Below, piece by piece: positions 31,101 through 40,700 of a DNA stretch of 64,000 bases. The DNA comes from an uncultured Flavobacteriales bacterium (lineage in GTDB: Bacteria; Bacteroidota; Bacteroidia; Flavobacteriales_G; Salibacteraceae), in contig CAKZKD010000004.1 of the NCBI GenBank assembly GCA_937121175.1, forward strand, positions 124,001-188,000, read 5' to 3'. Position 1 is the stretch's first letter. Each line of letters begins with the position of its first letter. The notes under the pieces were generated by a model. It had not been told where the DNA came from. It searched no databases and was given only the letters and a program-made list of their open reading frames with translations. The position numbers and the translations under genes were made by a program.

Positions 31101-31781
31101 CGTTGTATTCTCATAACTTATCAAGACCTGAGAAGTCGATACTGCTTCTATATCGTGCCATTGGATGTCAGTATTTGCAAAAGTTGATACCGAACCGAAA
31201 GAAATACTTGAGCCTGTTACCTGACCAACCACGGCATCTCCTGTATTTGTACCGTCTTGGTGCTCATAACTAAAAACAACTTTTCCACCTCCCAAATGAA
31301 CTCCGCGCGGAAAATAAATATCATCCAACGAAAAAGTTGCTCTTGAACCAGATGAGGAGATTGAATTACCACTAATATTTACGACCTTGGCAGAACCTTG
31401 ATTTAACCCTGACCCATTATTATGTTCGTATCCAATGACAGCCTGTGTACTTGAAATGGCAACTACAAACGGATAAACGTTTAAATCAGTTTCAACCTGG
31501 AATCGGGTTCCCCAAGAAATAGTTTTGTTCGTGGTATCTATGGTACCCACTATTGCCCACAAGTCGGCCCCATTTGCTGTTGGGGCATTTTGTCCATCCG
31601 CTTTATAAACGGCAATTACATGGGTATCATCCAGATAATCAAACTCCTGATAACCAATCCTTTCCGTTTCGAACGTGGCAATTGACCCCAATGAAGTTTG
31701 TCTTTGTGCATTAGCAACGTGAATCACCAATACAAGAACAAGTGTCGTTAAAAAGTTTATAGTTTTCTCCCCCACCTTCAT
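18903..31781 (-). CDS. Giant secreted adhesin-like protein B with T9SS type A sorting domain
   Basis: This is a complete 4,292-residue protein. Order, N to C: signal peptide ending VIHVANA; a propeller-like region of ~60-residue repeats (to ~30,560); two SprB-like repeats; four parallel beta-helix modules (30,100-24,975); a CARDB-like domain; two Ig-like domains; 14 PKD-like modules (about 24,150-20,840); one Ig-like domain; four SprB repeats; two fibronectin-III-like domains; and a type A sorting domain (FVVWPNPNSGEFNIKL, LYYVQFVQNETVVTREIVI). All are extracellular modules with no catalytic site I can see. Its ATG overlaps the stop of gene A (TAATG), and the CHU_C gene begins 9 bp after its stop. 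Likely a fibrous surface adhesin; the binding target is unknown. Confidence 0.92.
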   Translation of the reverse strand: MKVGEKTINFLTTLVLVLVIHVANAQRQTSLGSIATFETERIGYQEFDYLDDTHVIAVYKADGQNAPTANGADLWAIVGTIDTTNKTISWGTRFQVETDLNVYPFVVAISSTQAVIGYEHNNGSGLNQGSAKVVNISGNSISSSGSRATFSLDDIYFPRGVHLGGGKVVFSYEHQDGTNTGDAVVGQVTGSSISFGSVSTFANTDIQWHDIEAVSTSQVLISYENTTGFDQGEIIVGSISGNSISFGTSVVFRALPSVNAVSYNSVAMLDAPYFVVAWTDDSQNDNGYARVGQLSGSTISFPGSIVGFETSSDADYVSVTQTNSDDFIISYAGPSAQPSYVVTGTRNGTGLLFGTRSQYHSGQANRNKILAPNENSFVVVFRDANGATGVDDQGKYVVGTMPPVPAPNTLAVVISNTINVDCNGASTGSLTATTTPGVANYSYFWSNGVVTSGTSSTTNTVTGLSAGLYTVTVTDANGGSVTASGTITNPSAINATISVSSNAECGNNGELVVNATGGTAPYNYIWNTGITNDTNGLLGAGIYTVTVTDNNSCQKTASASIINSGLSGTYTVGGTSPTFSTIQKAIDSLETEGVCGPVNIHIRQSTYVEQLILDSIPGVDSVNTITFMTDPSSSKNAIISNNSDFTIKFQNDVSYVTFKDLTIQTTGQANVIELDINNDHISFINDSLIGAIATIESNSLDVILDSGAITNTSNFTLDSNVIVNGSTSFQQTSASASNKERGFVITNNTILNFYRTGLHLKHSDDILVENNYIYTVSSAPLVYGLYGDINNEINVIGNKIFIDAGSQARPLMLWNPAGTNSKRIQISNNSTSMINTSNSNGHYNFIYSPRFCDIVFNSMYGHTNNTNEVLNLDARGSASTFQNNNIYNNGTGFAIKTLGTNITMDYNNVYGNSGASNLSGGTMGSNSISVNPNFISTTDLSPTNSALEGAGISFAGITSDINGNTRLNPPTIGASQVAQGPLSGTYTIGATNRDYANFTSAVHDLDSFGVNGPVIFNVDAGTYAEQIEIDSIWGANSTNTITFQMNPSIGLKPILEFSPSISKPAAVLIDGADYVSFKNLEVRTTSNSFGNAFRFEGYTQKISIDSCDLIGALSPLNNDIANVIHSSSLTGHASDSIAILNCTVKNGNKAISFTGMGGNPSRPEKGNRIINCSITNYTQSGIVMNVQSDMEISGNSLLGASSTSQQVGIDLNAITTNCNILSNSVLNNTSSISGGIYVYECKGTSSGKITIANNTYRNAQINNTNDIGLFLFRSNYVDSYFNTLIVRSSSTSGGRPIYINDGLFIVVKNNVFYNSGAGYAYTVQNNPSNYTSDYNNLYTQGSLIGNVFGADRSDFTAWKTGSGQDNNSYNINPNFLSDSVLIPNNGLLNNKGQTVSGITADISGVTRNIIEPDIGAFEFTGILPPMAGIYTIGGISPDYDSLTHAVAALHSRGISDTVLFHIREGVYNEQLRIDTISGSSENNWVRFTADPSNTAVVKLTHATSLASPYVILLYDADNIQFSDITIERTGTHMADHIVFELECSNVRFDSCTTIGSTFGSSLNADLFGDLSSDRAELNHLSIQNCTLNTGISLFPLDGADSVQIIGNTLLNGIISVRSLTDAIIQSNHVNGNVGFIFCTNITVDANYMNLLTVSNSSGWSVSNNQIIRSDNGGPALLVGASDGSVYNNTLKGNILSAKISGTNNSIKNNVFYSAGYAIEIDSNSTNTLDFNAYYSEIDTIAEYITSGFVTSLSEFQVYGSDTNSWVLNPRFTTDSVLIPGVVELQNAGSPITGITTDIQNSSRNSTNPSIGAYEYVYDCSTIGLSGVYTINPAGSGSRNYSSISAAVNDLNNLGICDDVTFNIRQGTYQEQILVEDIYNAGDSGWVTFRNDPNNTAQVIIKDTSRFEQPGIFVFHKSGFVKLIGLEFEDFGNSNSDALASHVRFEEECTNFVIDSCRFTPSTNNFGRAIGTRFPNEEKSGKYPSGFAFSLDNISVTNCLFKNSMGVFSVTGEGTTSDMVTAKVLNCTFDSSGTGDLNRCDTVIFTNNTITGLGSYFESQLDISNSKVVDITNNKFENTVHKIILSLTYMYLVPSNRPVNFSNNEIRITGAAFTGNRSLISLGSLSKNFNIHHNSVSYNTSSSSVPKCYLFAVSSNTDNINFSNNVLSTNSENCIPYNLVSGTNRTFSHNAIYTENDTLAIYDTAAATSIAQLQALGLGSNSLEVNPYFLSETSLKPYRAALNGGGIKIAGINTDIEGTTRTNPPDIGAYEFDPILFDAVIDSVRMDTACAGSRSLQAKIRNTSDSVITKAIINWSIQEEGTVTVLDTSTDHVLALGKGDEEWVTLAKLSLNGGVKQYIKVSADTLFGSLATDYLDNSPENNQLLDTLEIKNSPIPVITTFRACLEDTLVFIASGGDSYKWSAPTGITDTTDTLIVSAPSSTMNGSYTLTAFDTLGCSGTVIDSIVLNPVVLIGLPDSASICSSTDTTPPIIINSLYTYSWNIGESSPNITVDSTSNYIVTVTDQNGCVAEDAFKLTVFADPIVQFTSNIDTACAFGDTIVLNHAVPTGGVYSGPLVNTASGVLTPSASGNYPVNYTFTDSNGCSGSADTVVIINKNPVVNLTNISDLCRNGVVDTITENSPKSLVFGVFKSNSAGLIDNVNGYFDPKLALVGTHEISYTYTDTATGCFTTDTNDIVVKDTFGITFSTPVVYCENVGIVTLDDADTLPSNFSGSYVSGSAGLFGTNGFNPTLAGVGLHTLHYNVVDTNNCSSDTTRNVRVDSIPVISISDTFFCVNANPLTLSTGSELGGEYIGGRGVTSISGNYDPLLAGVGLDTVVFRFENTQGCADTVSEIYQVFAEPDVTFSLPSNNDERCIDAEPFNLTGNSPVSNIGVSQFSGPGLDISNKIFLASQAGVGSHIMKFEYTDQRGCSDSAFDTIIVHDLPIVALDSNFTGICENRIPFFFTGSPVGGAFTGVGIDSSGFFNSSLVGATSTNIISYTYTDSNSCTNLVRDTFSVDFITPITLALIPNNCVNIDTVTLSQGSINSGSGEYTYKSDSLGTLVSGLYRPSGVGTGLDNITYIYENLLGCKDSLSQKITIHDTVPLNYTIPATNNVVCENDPTFILNSVNPIGGVYTSLTGAALVGSKFDPSLANQGNNFIQYTYSDSNNCVSRKVDTILVNAITPVTHVADTFCLNEGNQVLAGGTFNSGVFRYTGAGMINDSTFAPSIAGLGTKNISYTYTNSAGCNSQIAAVYKVNPAPNVQFNALSSVCLNTDTLLIGGASTSGDVSYFTGNGILDSLTGQYLAANAAVGTDRILFIGLNSNTGCSDTVAQNLVINGLPNTQLSGLQDFCVSDGPLLLNQGTPVQGGNGTYSGLGIIGIQFYPALAGTGSHTLAYTFTDNNNCTVSDSDTIVVNGLPQMTATSLPPVCLNTGLINLNGAQPLGGYYKGVRVDSAASTFTPDTVGIWSIDYFYTDLNGCSNSVQQTQQVRALPITTLSFDPKFCNNDNAVTLSGGSPVGAGGIYTGFGVVGNLYDPKTVNDTSDTLVYIYTDVNGCVNSDSVVISFDTATFVQVLDLPEVCKGPETIDLSQYFSPNTGKYTGVNVFGSNFISNLLDTGVYAINYQYIDSNNCSSAIEDSIFIRPLPSFELSADTGICEGDEIELSATGNNSYNWSTGDYLASIEVQPIASKTYSVTATNGFNCSSEKSVNVTVFDQITVYTSAIKASCSTPTGSVFTSVTGGTRPYNYLWSTGQRTSSASQLFAGNYQVTVNDKNGCTQFGSVGVNAEGGPEISIVSQTNNTCPGESNGAIEVQISADTSYTLFWNTGATGTSLANLPNGLYELSVLGDDGCNSFKSIEITGPTSYMYSSTIELPDCDSSNGSIVLSVTNSLDSISFQWMGQPVGDTLRNVRAGFYTAIAQNSIGCIDSIEVVLNNSFAPRIKIDSIQFVDCGNSNGSISVSGIDSVKSYLWTTGDTTPIISNLAVGDYQVTATDTAGCETIEKYEIEPVLPIVPIICKVTADSILGKNVLIWDTTGIETDSIVVYRESGIINQYFALDSIGSSTTNKFIDEGLNNGSSIGTYTLTSIDSCGYESEAALEHKAILLNTKQTDSTIIELNWSNYQGYNYSDFYVYRYSTEYGVELLDSVSSFNTYVDFNVPSKSTKLHYFVGIKGQTVCNDSNITTISNISRDYGITILGTSQIEKSSLSFVVWPNPNSGEFNIKLAGFETGKGQIIVFDAAGKILYENELDSSLQGQTQSINLSDINSGLYYVQFVQNETVVTREIVINR
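20840..24150 (-). repeat. Fourteen PKD-like modules in giant protein B
   Basis: About 14 modules of ~78 residues share the frame: Cys in an x-C-x-N motif (CENDP, CLNEG, CVNID), GGxYxGxGV, NP/DPxLAGVGxHxIxYxYTD, xNxCS, and a closing Pro-containing strand. The two cysteines per module could form a disulfide. The same module type occurs in giant protein A and in the CHU_C protein. Confidence 0.85.
24975..30100 (-). repeat. Four parallel beta-helix modules in giant protein B
   Basis: Four units begin near 30,095, 28,841, 27,510 and 26,310. Each opens with SGxYTIG..., then A(V/I)xxLxxxG, then a strand ending in GTYxEQ. Many N-rich NNxI/NNxF beta-helix rungs follow, and each closes with DI.G.TR.NPP.IGA (as in IGAYEF). 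Unit length is about 1.2-1.34 kb. The closing motif resembles the choice-of-anchor Q region of pectin-lyase-like secreted proteins. No polysaccharide lyase or hydrolase active site was recognised. Confidence 0.85.
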
Positions 31782-34700
31782 TACTTCGTCACTTGAATTC
31801 TCTCCATAAATACTTCTTCTCCCGCTTCTATTCTCAACTGGTAAACTCCAGCAGCATTATTTTCCAAATCAATTGGAAGTGTTACCACGCCAAACACATC
31901 ACCCAACTTGCTATTCCAAACTTCTCTACCACTCATATCAGTTATGTGTAACGATACTTTAGTTTCAGCATTAAAACCTAACTGCAACGTAAACTTCCCT
32001 TGGTTTGGATTAGGGTAAATTCTGTTTAGCACAAGATTACCTGGTGCCTCAACATCAATATTGAAGGACCCATAATTGATAGATTTATTAGACCACGAAT
32101 AATCGTAATAGTCGGTTGGGCCGCACGACTCTGGGGCTGCAACTCTTACGACATAGTAGATTTCAGTTGCACCAAAAGGCTCGTCACTAATTATGATTTC
32201 GTTAGTACCCAATCCAGCTCTGCCATATTCAGAAACAACACCGTTTTCTATTCTCAATATTTCATATTCTTTGTAAGGGAACCCTGAGTATGCAGTCCAG
32301 CGAAGAATAATGTTATTTTCTTTATCAATTTGACTTGTCAAGTAAATCGTTTGGTGCTGCGCACTTAACTCACTTGGATTTCCACAGCTATCAATAGAAC
32401 TAATAGCGTATAAATTCGAACGATTTATCAATAGTGATAGACTATCGGTAAACATATTAGGGTCAATTGGTCTTTCACCAAGTTCTGTCAATGTTGTATT
32501 GCCAAGTTCTTTCTTGTACACTTTTATAAAGCGAGCATTAACATTACTCCAAACAATTTGAGCTAGTCCTGTAGCAGTATCAATAGTAGCAACGCAAAGT
32601 TCTTTTGCTCTTGGACGCAAGCTATTCAGATTTATACTGGTCAGTCCTCTACACCCAGCTGTATCAGTTGCAGTCGCACGGTAAACTCCCTTTGCAAGCC
32701 CTTTAATTATGTATGTAGAATCACCTGTATTCCACCGGAACTGACTTAGCGTATCGGAGTTAACATCAATATGGATTTCTCCGTTATCCGAACCACAATT
32801 AGGTTGAATAATCTTCACCAGCTCTATTCTTGGAGCTCCACTATCACTTACAACAACTTCTAAGCTATCCTCGCAGAAATTGTTATCTGTTACAGTAACC
32901 CGATAGACTCCAGCACCAGTAGAAAGTAGTGTATCATTTGAGGTACTGTTTGACCAATCATACCGATAAGGTCCAACTCCACCACTAACCGCTAAGGTCA
33001 CAAATCCATTGCTTAGTGTACAATTAGGCTCAGATACTGTAGCTTGAATATCCATTGCATCTGGTGCAGTTATTATAAACTCTTGGGTTGTAATGCAACT
33101 GTCGTTGTCTTCAACCGTAAGGATATACATACCAGGTTTCAAGTTACTAATATCTTCGGTTGTTTCACCATTAGACCACTGTATGCTTTTAACACTTCCC
33201 TGAACATCCAATGCAATAGAACCATCTGCCACACCAGCACAACTTGCATTGGTAACTCCATTAACCACCACGGTAGGACCACTTGAGTTCTTAACAGAAG
33301 CTGTTGCACTGTTTTTACAGGTATTGGCATCGGTAACGGTAACTTCATAAAAACCTGCAGTTAAACCAGAAACCAATGCTTTGTTAGCTCCCGTTGTCCA
33401 CAAATAGCTGAAAGGTGGTAAACCTCCAGTTACGGCTACATTAGCTATACCATCAGCCGTTGCACAATTTGCATTTTGACTTGAAGTAGTTAATATGATT
33501 TCAGGAAGCACCTCAACTCTAATTTTATTTTCATCGGTGCATCCGTTCGTGTCTAATCCCATTACAGAATACACAGTTGTTGCGTTCGGAGTAACCGAAA
33601 TATTAGTATTCTGAACCCCTGTACTCCAAGAATATAATGCCCCTGAACCAGCACCTGTTACTAACAAATTAACTTGTTCATTGGCGCAAATTACAGTGTC
33701 GTTACTCACATTCAAAATTGGATCTGAAGCTACTAGGAATCTTGCTGTGTCGCTATTCTTACAGCTGTTGGAGTCCGCATACTGATACACTATGTCCATA
33801 TATCCTCTACCAGCCGACTGGGTGTATAATTGATTTTGAAAAATACCTTTACCTAAGTATGAACCACCAGCAGGTGCTCCACCTGACATTTTCACCAATT
33901 GCTCGCTATAGCATGCAATAGAGTCCTGTATGTTTAATGAAACAATTGGCTGTGAAAGTATATCTAATACAGACGAAGCTGTATCCCAACAACCATTGGC
34001 ATCGAAATATTGGTACACCAATTTTTGACTTCCCGGCTGCCCAATGGCGGTAAATTTGTTTTGTACAATTTGATTACTAGCCGATACGGTATCCAAGAAA
34101 TAAACTCCACCTTTTGGCAATCCAAACTCAAGTACTGTGGAATTATTCAAACACAGGTCTGGAATGTTTTGTAAGGCAACTGTTGGCGCTGCAAATACAG
34201 TCAAAATATGACTGGAACTATCTGCACATGTATAACCAAAACTAGTGTCGTAATATGCTATTTGAATATTGTGTGGTCCTAAACCTGCACTATCAACGGT
34301 GAAAATACTATCGTTTCTAACTCCGTTTCCGCTGTAAATTCCATAACCAGAGCCAGCAGCTATTACCGCAAAATCAAGTGTATCTGAGCCATCTTTTTCA
34401 CAATAATTCAATGAGGTGTTAACCGTAATACTTGGCGCAGCTTTTACTCGGTAAGTTGCATCTGCTGTGTCCAGACAGCCATTATTTGCAGTGAAGGTAT
34501 AAGTCACCGTATCGACTCCAACCTTCGAAAACTGAGGGAACAATGCACCACTGAACACTCCTGCGCCATTATACACCCCACTTCCACCAGCGGTAGGACT
34601 ACCCTCAACTAGTTGATACGCTCCTTGATTAGTACATAAGCCAGGTAATGGCGAAATAGTTGCAGTTGGAGCAGAAAGTACGCTAAACAATTGGAAAGAA

Positions 34701-37700
34701 GTATCTGAACATCCTACAGAATCAGTGAAAGTGTACGTGACTCTATAACCTGAACCGACAGCATTATTTGCTGGGTTGAATGCATTATTTGGCAGTGTAG
34801 CACCATTTAATTCGTAAACCTCACTATTTGTTTGAGCCGCTCCGTTAAAGCTAACTGCAGATCCTCCTCCTAAAACAAACCCACTAGCGTTATCACAGAT
34901 ATCGGCAATGGTATTCAATGAAACTTGTGGCAAAGGATTGACCAATGCAAAATTCGAGCTTGAATCTGAACATCCGTTTGTATCTGAAGCAATGAACCAA
35001 ATTTCGTGAACTCCTGAACCAGCTACTGCTGGGTCGAATAGTGTATCTAATACCACACCTCTTCCTTTAAACAATCTTGCCAAAGAACCGCCCGTTGCAG
35101 TAACTTGTGCAGTCATATCAATGGCGATTGCATTTTCGCAATATCCAGCAGATTGACTAAAGGCAGCAAATGTTACTTGTGGAGCCGCTTTTACTAAAAT
35201 AGTATTCGAAAAACTGTCTATACAACCGAATGTATTGGTAAATAAATAGGTGATTGTATTAGTTCCAACATTTGCCAACATTGGGTCAAAGTAACCTTGT
35301 TGAACCCCTACTCCTTTATAAACTCCAGTTGCTCCAACAGGAGTTCCTCCAGATAAGAAGAACGTGTCTAAGTTTTCGCACACATCCGTAAATTGAGGGA
35401 GTGTAACTAGTGGCTGAGGATTAACCACAACGCTAAAGTTAGTATCGCTAGAGCAACCGTTATTTTCAAGTACGTAAGTAACGACATGAGTTCCCGCAAG
35501 AGCAGATTGTGGCTCAAAGCTTAAACTATCGGCACTTATACCTTTTTGACCAATGTATCTTCCTATTCCTGTTCCAGATGCGACTGTTAAAGGAGTTGAA
35601 GCATCTGCCTGACAGAACGTTGGGATAACAGAACTTAGCGTAATCAATGGAACTGCGTTCACATTCATGATATCAAACGTATCGTTAAAGCAACCATTTG
35701 CGTCTGTGTACGAGTACGTTATGGTATCAACTCTTGTAGTGTTCAAGAATGAATTGTAATTATTATTCAATACTCCAGGACCAGTGTACGTTCCACCCAG
35801 TGGTAATCCCCCACTCAAACCAATTGAATTCGAGCCATGACACAACGTACTTGTGTCTAAGTTGAGTGAAACATCTGGTAACGAATCAATACCAAATGCC
35901 TGTGTGGAACTTGCAGTACATGAATTACCATCGCTAAAGGTGTAAATTATAGTATCTAGCACACCACCTCTGTTCTTAGTCTGTAAATAATAATCAGTTG
36001 CCACAGTGGAAATGTTCTGACCACTTAATGTTGAATACACACCTCCTAGTGGGAAACCTCCAGTTAGTAAAACAGAATCAATGCTTTCACAAACCGGATT
36101 AAAGGAAGCCAGCGTAACCGCAGGAACAGAGTCTACGATAACAGAATCTACAGCAGAAGCAGAACAACCGTTCGTATCGGTAAACTGGTACGTAACATTG
36201 AACTTTCCGTTTCCAGATACACTCGTGAATAAAGAATCGCCAATAACACCTGTACCACTGTATAAACCTATTTCACCTGAGTTTAGTGCTTCCGGAATAC
36301 CTAGGTTAATCGCCAAGGCACTATCATTGAAACAGATATTTCCTAAAGAGGCAGAAAAAGATACAACAGGAACACTATCGACAAATATGCTACCCGAAGC
36401 AGTGTCCAAACAGCCAAATACGTTATCCACTATGTATTGCAGTGAATTTGATGCATTTCTTAGGGCAGAATCAGCCAAGAACAACGTATCGCCAATTACA
36501 CCTGGCCCTGAGTATTTCCCACCAAAAGGAGTTGCAGCAGTCAAGGTAAATGTATCCCTATTTTGACAAACATCAGCAAGCGGATTAAAGGTGATAACTG
36601 GTTTAGGACGAACTGTAATCGCAAAACCATCATCTGATTTACAACCATTTCCGTCAACAAAATCGTAGCTAATTGAGTGTGTACCAACACCTGCAGCAGC
36701 AGGATTAAAGCTAAGACTATCTATAACGCTTACACCGGTTCCGTAATACTTACCGTTTCTTGGTTCGATTACACCATCCAATGAGATTGCTGAATCATTT
36801 TCGCAAATATCTGCCGGTGCAGTAACTGTAAGTATTGGAATAGTATCCACCACAATATCAAATGTTACAGAATCTGAACAACCAGTAATACTCTCAGTGA
36901 ATTTATATTGAACGAAACTTGTGTCTCTACCGGCAACGGCTGGGAAAAACTTATTGACAACAACAGAGTTGTTTGTGGTATCTGAATAACTACCAACACC
37001 TCCTGTAACAGGACTTCCATTTGTAAGTACAAATGCGGTTGTATCAATACACATTGCAGGGAGTACACTTGCTGTTACTATCGGAATCGTATCTACATCG
37101 ACAACCTTAGTAGCGGTATCACCACAACCAAATTCGTTGACAAAAACATAATTAATGGTATCCTGAACAGCCTGTTGAGTTGGAATATATATGGAGTCAT
37201 TCAACATTTGAGTACCAAAGAAATAACCTCCAGAAGGCACGCCTTGATTTAATAATTGTGCAGGACTATTTTCACAAATGGCACCTAAGTTTCCAATGGC
37301 TGCAACTGGATTTGGATTCACCCACAATGTATCAGAAGTATCAGCAGTACAAGAGCGTTCGGTTCTTGTGTATGTAATAACATGAGCTCCAGTAGATAAT
37401 CCAATTGGATTTAAGAAATTATTGGTAACTCCATTTCCGGTAAACACACCATCATTTGCTGGTAATCCAACCAACTGCTCCGCAGTGTCTTTCACACATA
37501 TCGTGTCAAATCCGAACCCGGTTCCGAATGAGAAAATTGCTCGAAGTGTATCCCATTGAACTATGTTTTGGGCAATGCTGTCTTGGCATCCCAATACATC
37601 AGTTACAGTTACTCTATAATTCCCAGGTAATAGTGTTCTTGCAATGGAATCTGTTTGATTTTGTGCATCATCCCATTGGTAGGCATATAAGCCTGTACCA

Positions 37701-40700
37701 CCACTACTAGCAGCACTAATCCAACCAATGGTATCGTTCAAACATAGTGGCTTAACAGAATCAACCAGTTGTATGGCAAGTGCATTTAGCGGTTCTGTAA
37801 CAACGTGTGAAATTGAGTCTTGGCAACCATTTCCATCCGTTACGGTTACCTTATAAGTTCCAGCGGGAAGCGTATCTGCTTTAACATCGGATTGGGTTAA
37901 ATAATCATTCCACTGATAAACAAATCCGCCAACGCCACCAGCTGCAACAACCTCAATATATCCTGTACTATCTGTTTTACAAAATACATCTAGCGAATCA
38001 ACTTTATCTACTTGAACCGCAGATCCAGGTTGCGTAATATTATAATCTGTAGAATCTTGACAGCCATTTGCATCAGTAATCGTCACTTTATAATTTCCTG
38101 AAGCAAGGTTTTCTGCTACCCGGTTGCCCGTTCCAGATGTTGAAGAGACTGAAGTACCCCAATTGAAACTATAACCCGCTAAACCTGCTGTTCCATCAAG
38201 GGTTATAGAAGCTGTGCCGTCTCCAAAGCATAGTACGTTTGCAATGGTGTCCACAAAGTGGGGCACTTCAAAGGTATCCACTAAAATGGTATCGTAGTTA
38301 ACGCAGGCAAATGCATCAGTTACTTGAACATAAGACTGGTTACCGGTTGTGACTCTGTAAAGTGAGTCGATTATAATATTATCAGTAGTATCCGAAGTAT
38401 TCCACAGATATGACCCTTTGCCCGCTCCAGCATCAATGGTAAACGTGGTATTTGTACAGAAACTAGCATCAACACCTAATTCTATAATAGGAAGACTATC
38501 AATCTGAACAAAGAATTTCGCAGTATCCGTCAAGCCTCCTCTATCTTCTACTACAACTACAACTGGTATTGAAGTTGTGACAATATGTGAGTCTGGAACT
38601 GTAATTTTAAGTCCTCTTCCACTTGAAGCTGATGCCGTATTATAGAAGGTAAAAGCCGAATTTGGCAGCAGCAATGTATTCGAAGAATACGCATTAAGCA
38701 CTAATGAAGTAGAATCATCAATATCGACATCTGTAACTGTAAATTCTAAAGAATCTCCAGTAATGCCAACACAAATGGAATCACTTCTGATTTGAGAAAT
38801 AGTTGGGAATCCATTCTCATTGATCAATCGAATCTGAATATTGGAAGTATCTGAATTTAGATCTCCATTTTCTGAAACTGCGTAAGTCAAATTAAATACA
38901 CTATCCGGGTAATAATTCAACCTAGTATCGTCCGCTACACGAATAACACCGTCTGTTGCACCAATTGAAAACGCAGTGTATGCGTTACCAGCCGTAGTTC
39001 CCTCATTAGTGATTGTGTAAGTAAGATTACTATTATCAACATCCCATCCGGTAGCATACGCTGCTGTATCCGAATTTTGAAGGTCCTCTGAAATATAAAA
39101 AACCAAAGTATCTATCGAAGAAATAGTATCCGCTGTAGAAACGTTAGTTAACGTTCCATGTGCTTGATTTACACTTAAATCTATTAAACTGTCATTTACT
39201 CCATCAAAATTGTAGTAGCGTAATAGTCCGGTACTGGACGAATCCGATCTTTGACGATAAGATGAAACCACTTGATTACTATCTTTAGCAATATTCCAAA
39301 TTTTAACTTCATCAATACTACCACCAAAGTGTTCATCGTTTAGCCATGTTCTTCTTCCAATGTAGGCAACGGTATTTTGCGTGTTGTATGATTTAGAAGT
39401 AGAGATATCCTCTACTCCATCAATGTATGTTTTGAGCGAAGTTCCAGTGAACGTAAAGGCAACATGATGCCAGTTACCATCATTTACTGAAATTGTTCCA
39501 TGGGCATCATTATTTTCCCCTATTACACTAATATTTCCTAAACCATTGTAATACATACCAAACCGTTGATTTGTAGTGCCGGAAGATGCTCCCCAGTTAA
39601 CAATAGACTTACTCCCTCCGCTTCCGCTGACGTTTACCCATGCTTCAACGGTTCTTGGTGCATTACCGATAGGTAAACCGGTACTAGGGATTTGAACATA
39701 CGAAGACGATCCATTTAGCTTGAGCGCTTCGGCCATTCCAGCATAAACTACTTCAGAGGTATCGTCAATAATTTCAATAGTTAAGAATGCCGTGTCTTTA
39801 AGTCCTTCAGCATCCTCAACAGAATACCGTAGATAATGAATCGAATCATTCTCAAAATCTAATAAAGGGGTGTTGGCAATGCTTACTGCTCCAGCACTTG
39901 AAAGAGCAAGTGCACCTGCCGTAGATTGCGATACCAAAGCATAAATTAATGTATCAGATTCAGGATCTAGTCCTGTACCTGAAACTATCACCGTTCCGTT
40001 TGCAGAATTTTCTGTGAACTTGGCATTTATAGAATCCGGTCCTGCAACAACGTAGTTGATACTACCTTTAAATTCACCAGAGTTATTCGAGGTACTTCTA
40101 TCGGCAACTTGCTCACCTGCGGTAACGTCAAAAGGAAGATACAACTTAAGGTTTGCTTCGTTTCCAACTGGACGCTGATACATGTAATCCTTGATTTGTG
40201 CATCAGAAAGCGGTGTTCCCCAAATGGCAATTTCATCTATCTCGCCGTCGAAAAGGTCTGCAGTATTGCTTCCATTTCCGTAGCTTCCTCCTATTCTATC
40301 GTATGAAATACCTGCGTTGTAAATTTTAGTTGAAGTAGTTTCTAAAACTCCGTCAACAACCATTCTCATAGCTCCCGAAGTTTGATTGTGAGAAACAGCA
40401 ACATGATGCCATTTTCCATCATTAATCGACCGAACACTAACAATTGCCGCCCAAGTTCCACCATTCCAAGCAGCGTATCTTAATTTACCATTTGAAACTC
40501 CCAATGAATTTCTAATACTATTGTTGTGATCACCAATAATTGACATTCCGCCGTTCCCAGAATATACTGAATTTCCAATGGTACTTGTGGTTTTAATCCA
40601 AGCCATATACGTAAGCCCAGAAGCTAACGTAGTTCTTGTAACTTCAACAAAATCATCCGTTCCATCGAAAGTTGCACCACTACCCATACCTGCAATTGGA

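Noticed and set aside
36081..36566. Plus-strand 161-residue open frame
   Set aside because: Antisense to the PKD-like array of protein A; its length reflects the low stop density opposite Thr/Ser/Asp-rich repeats.
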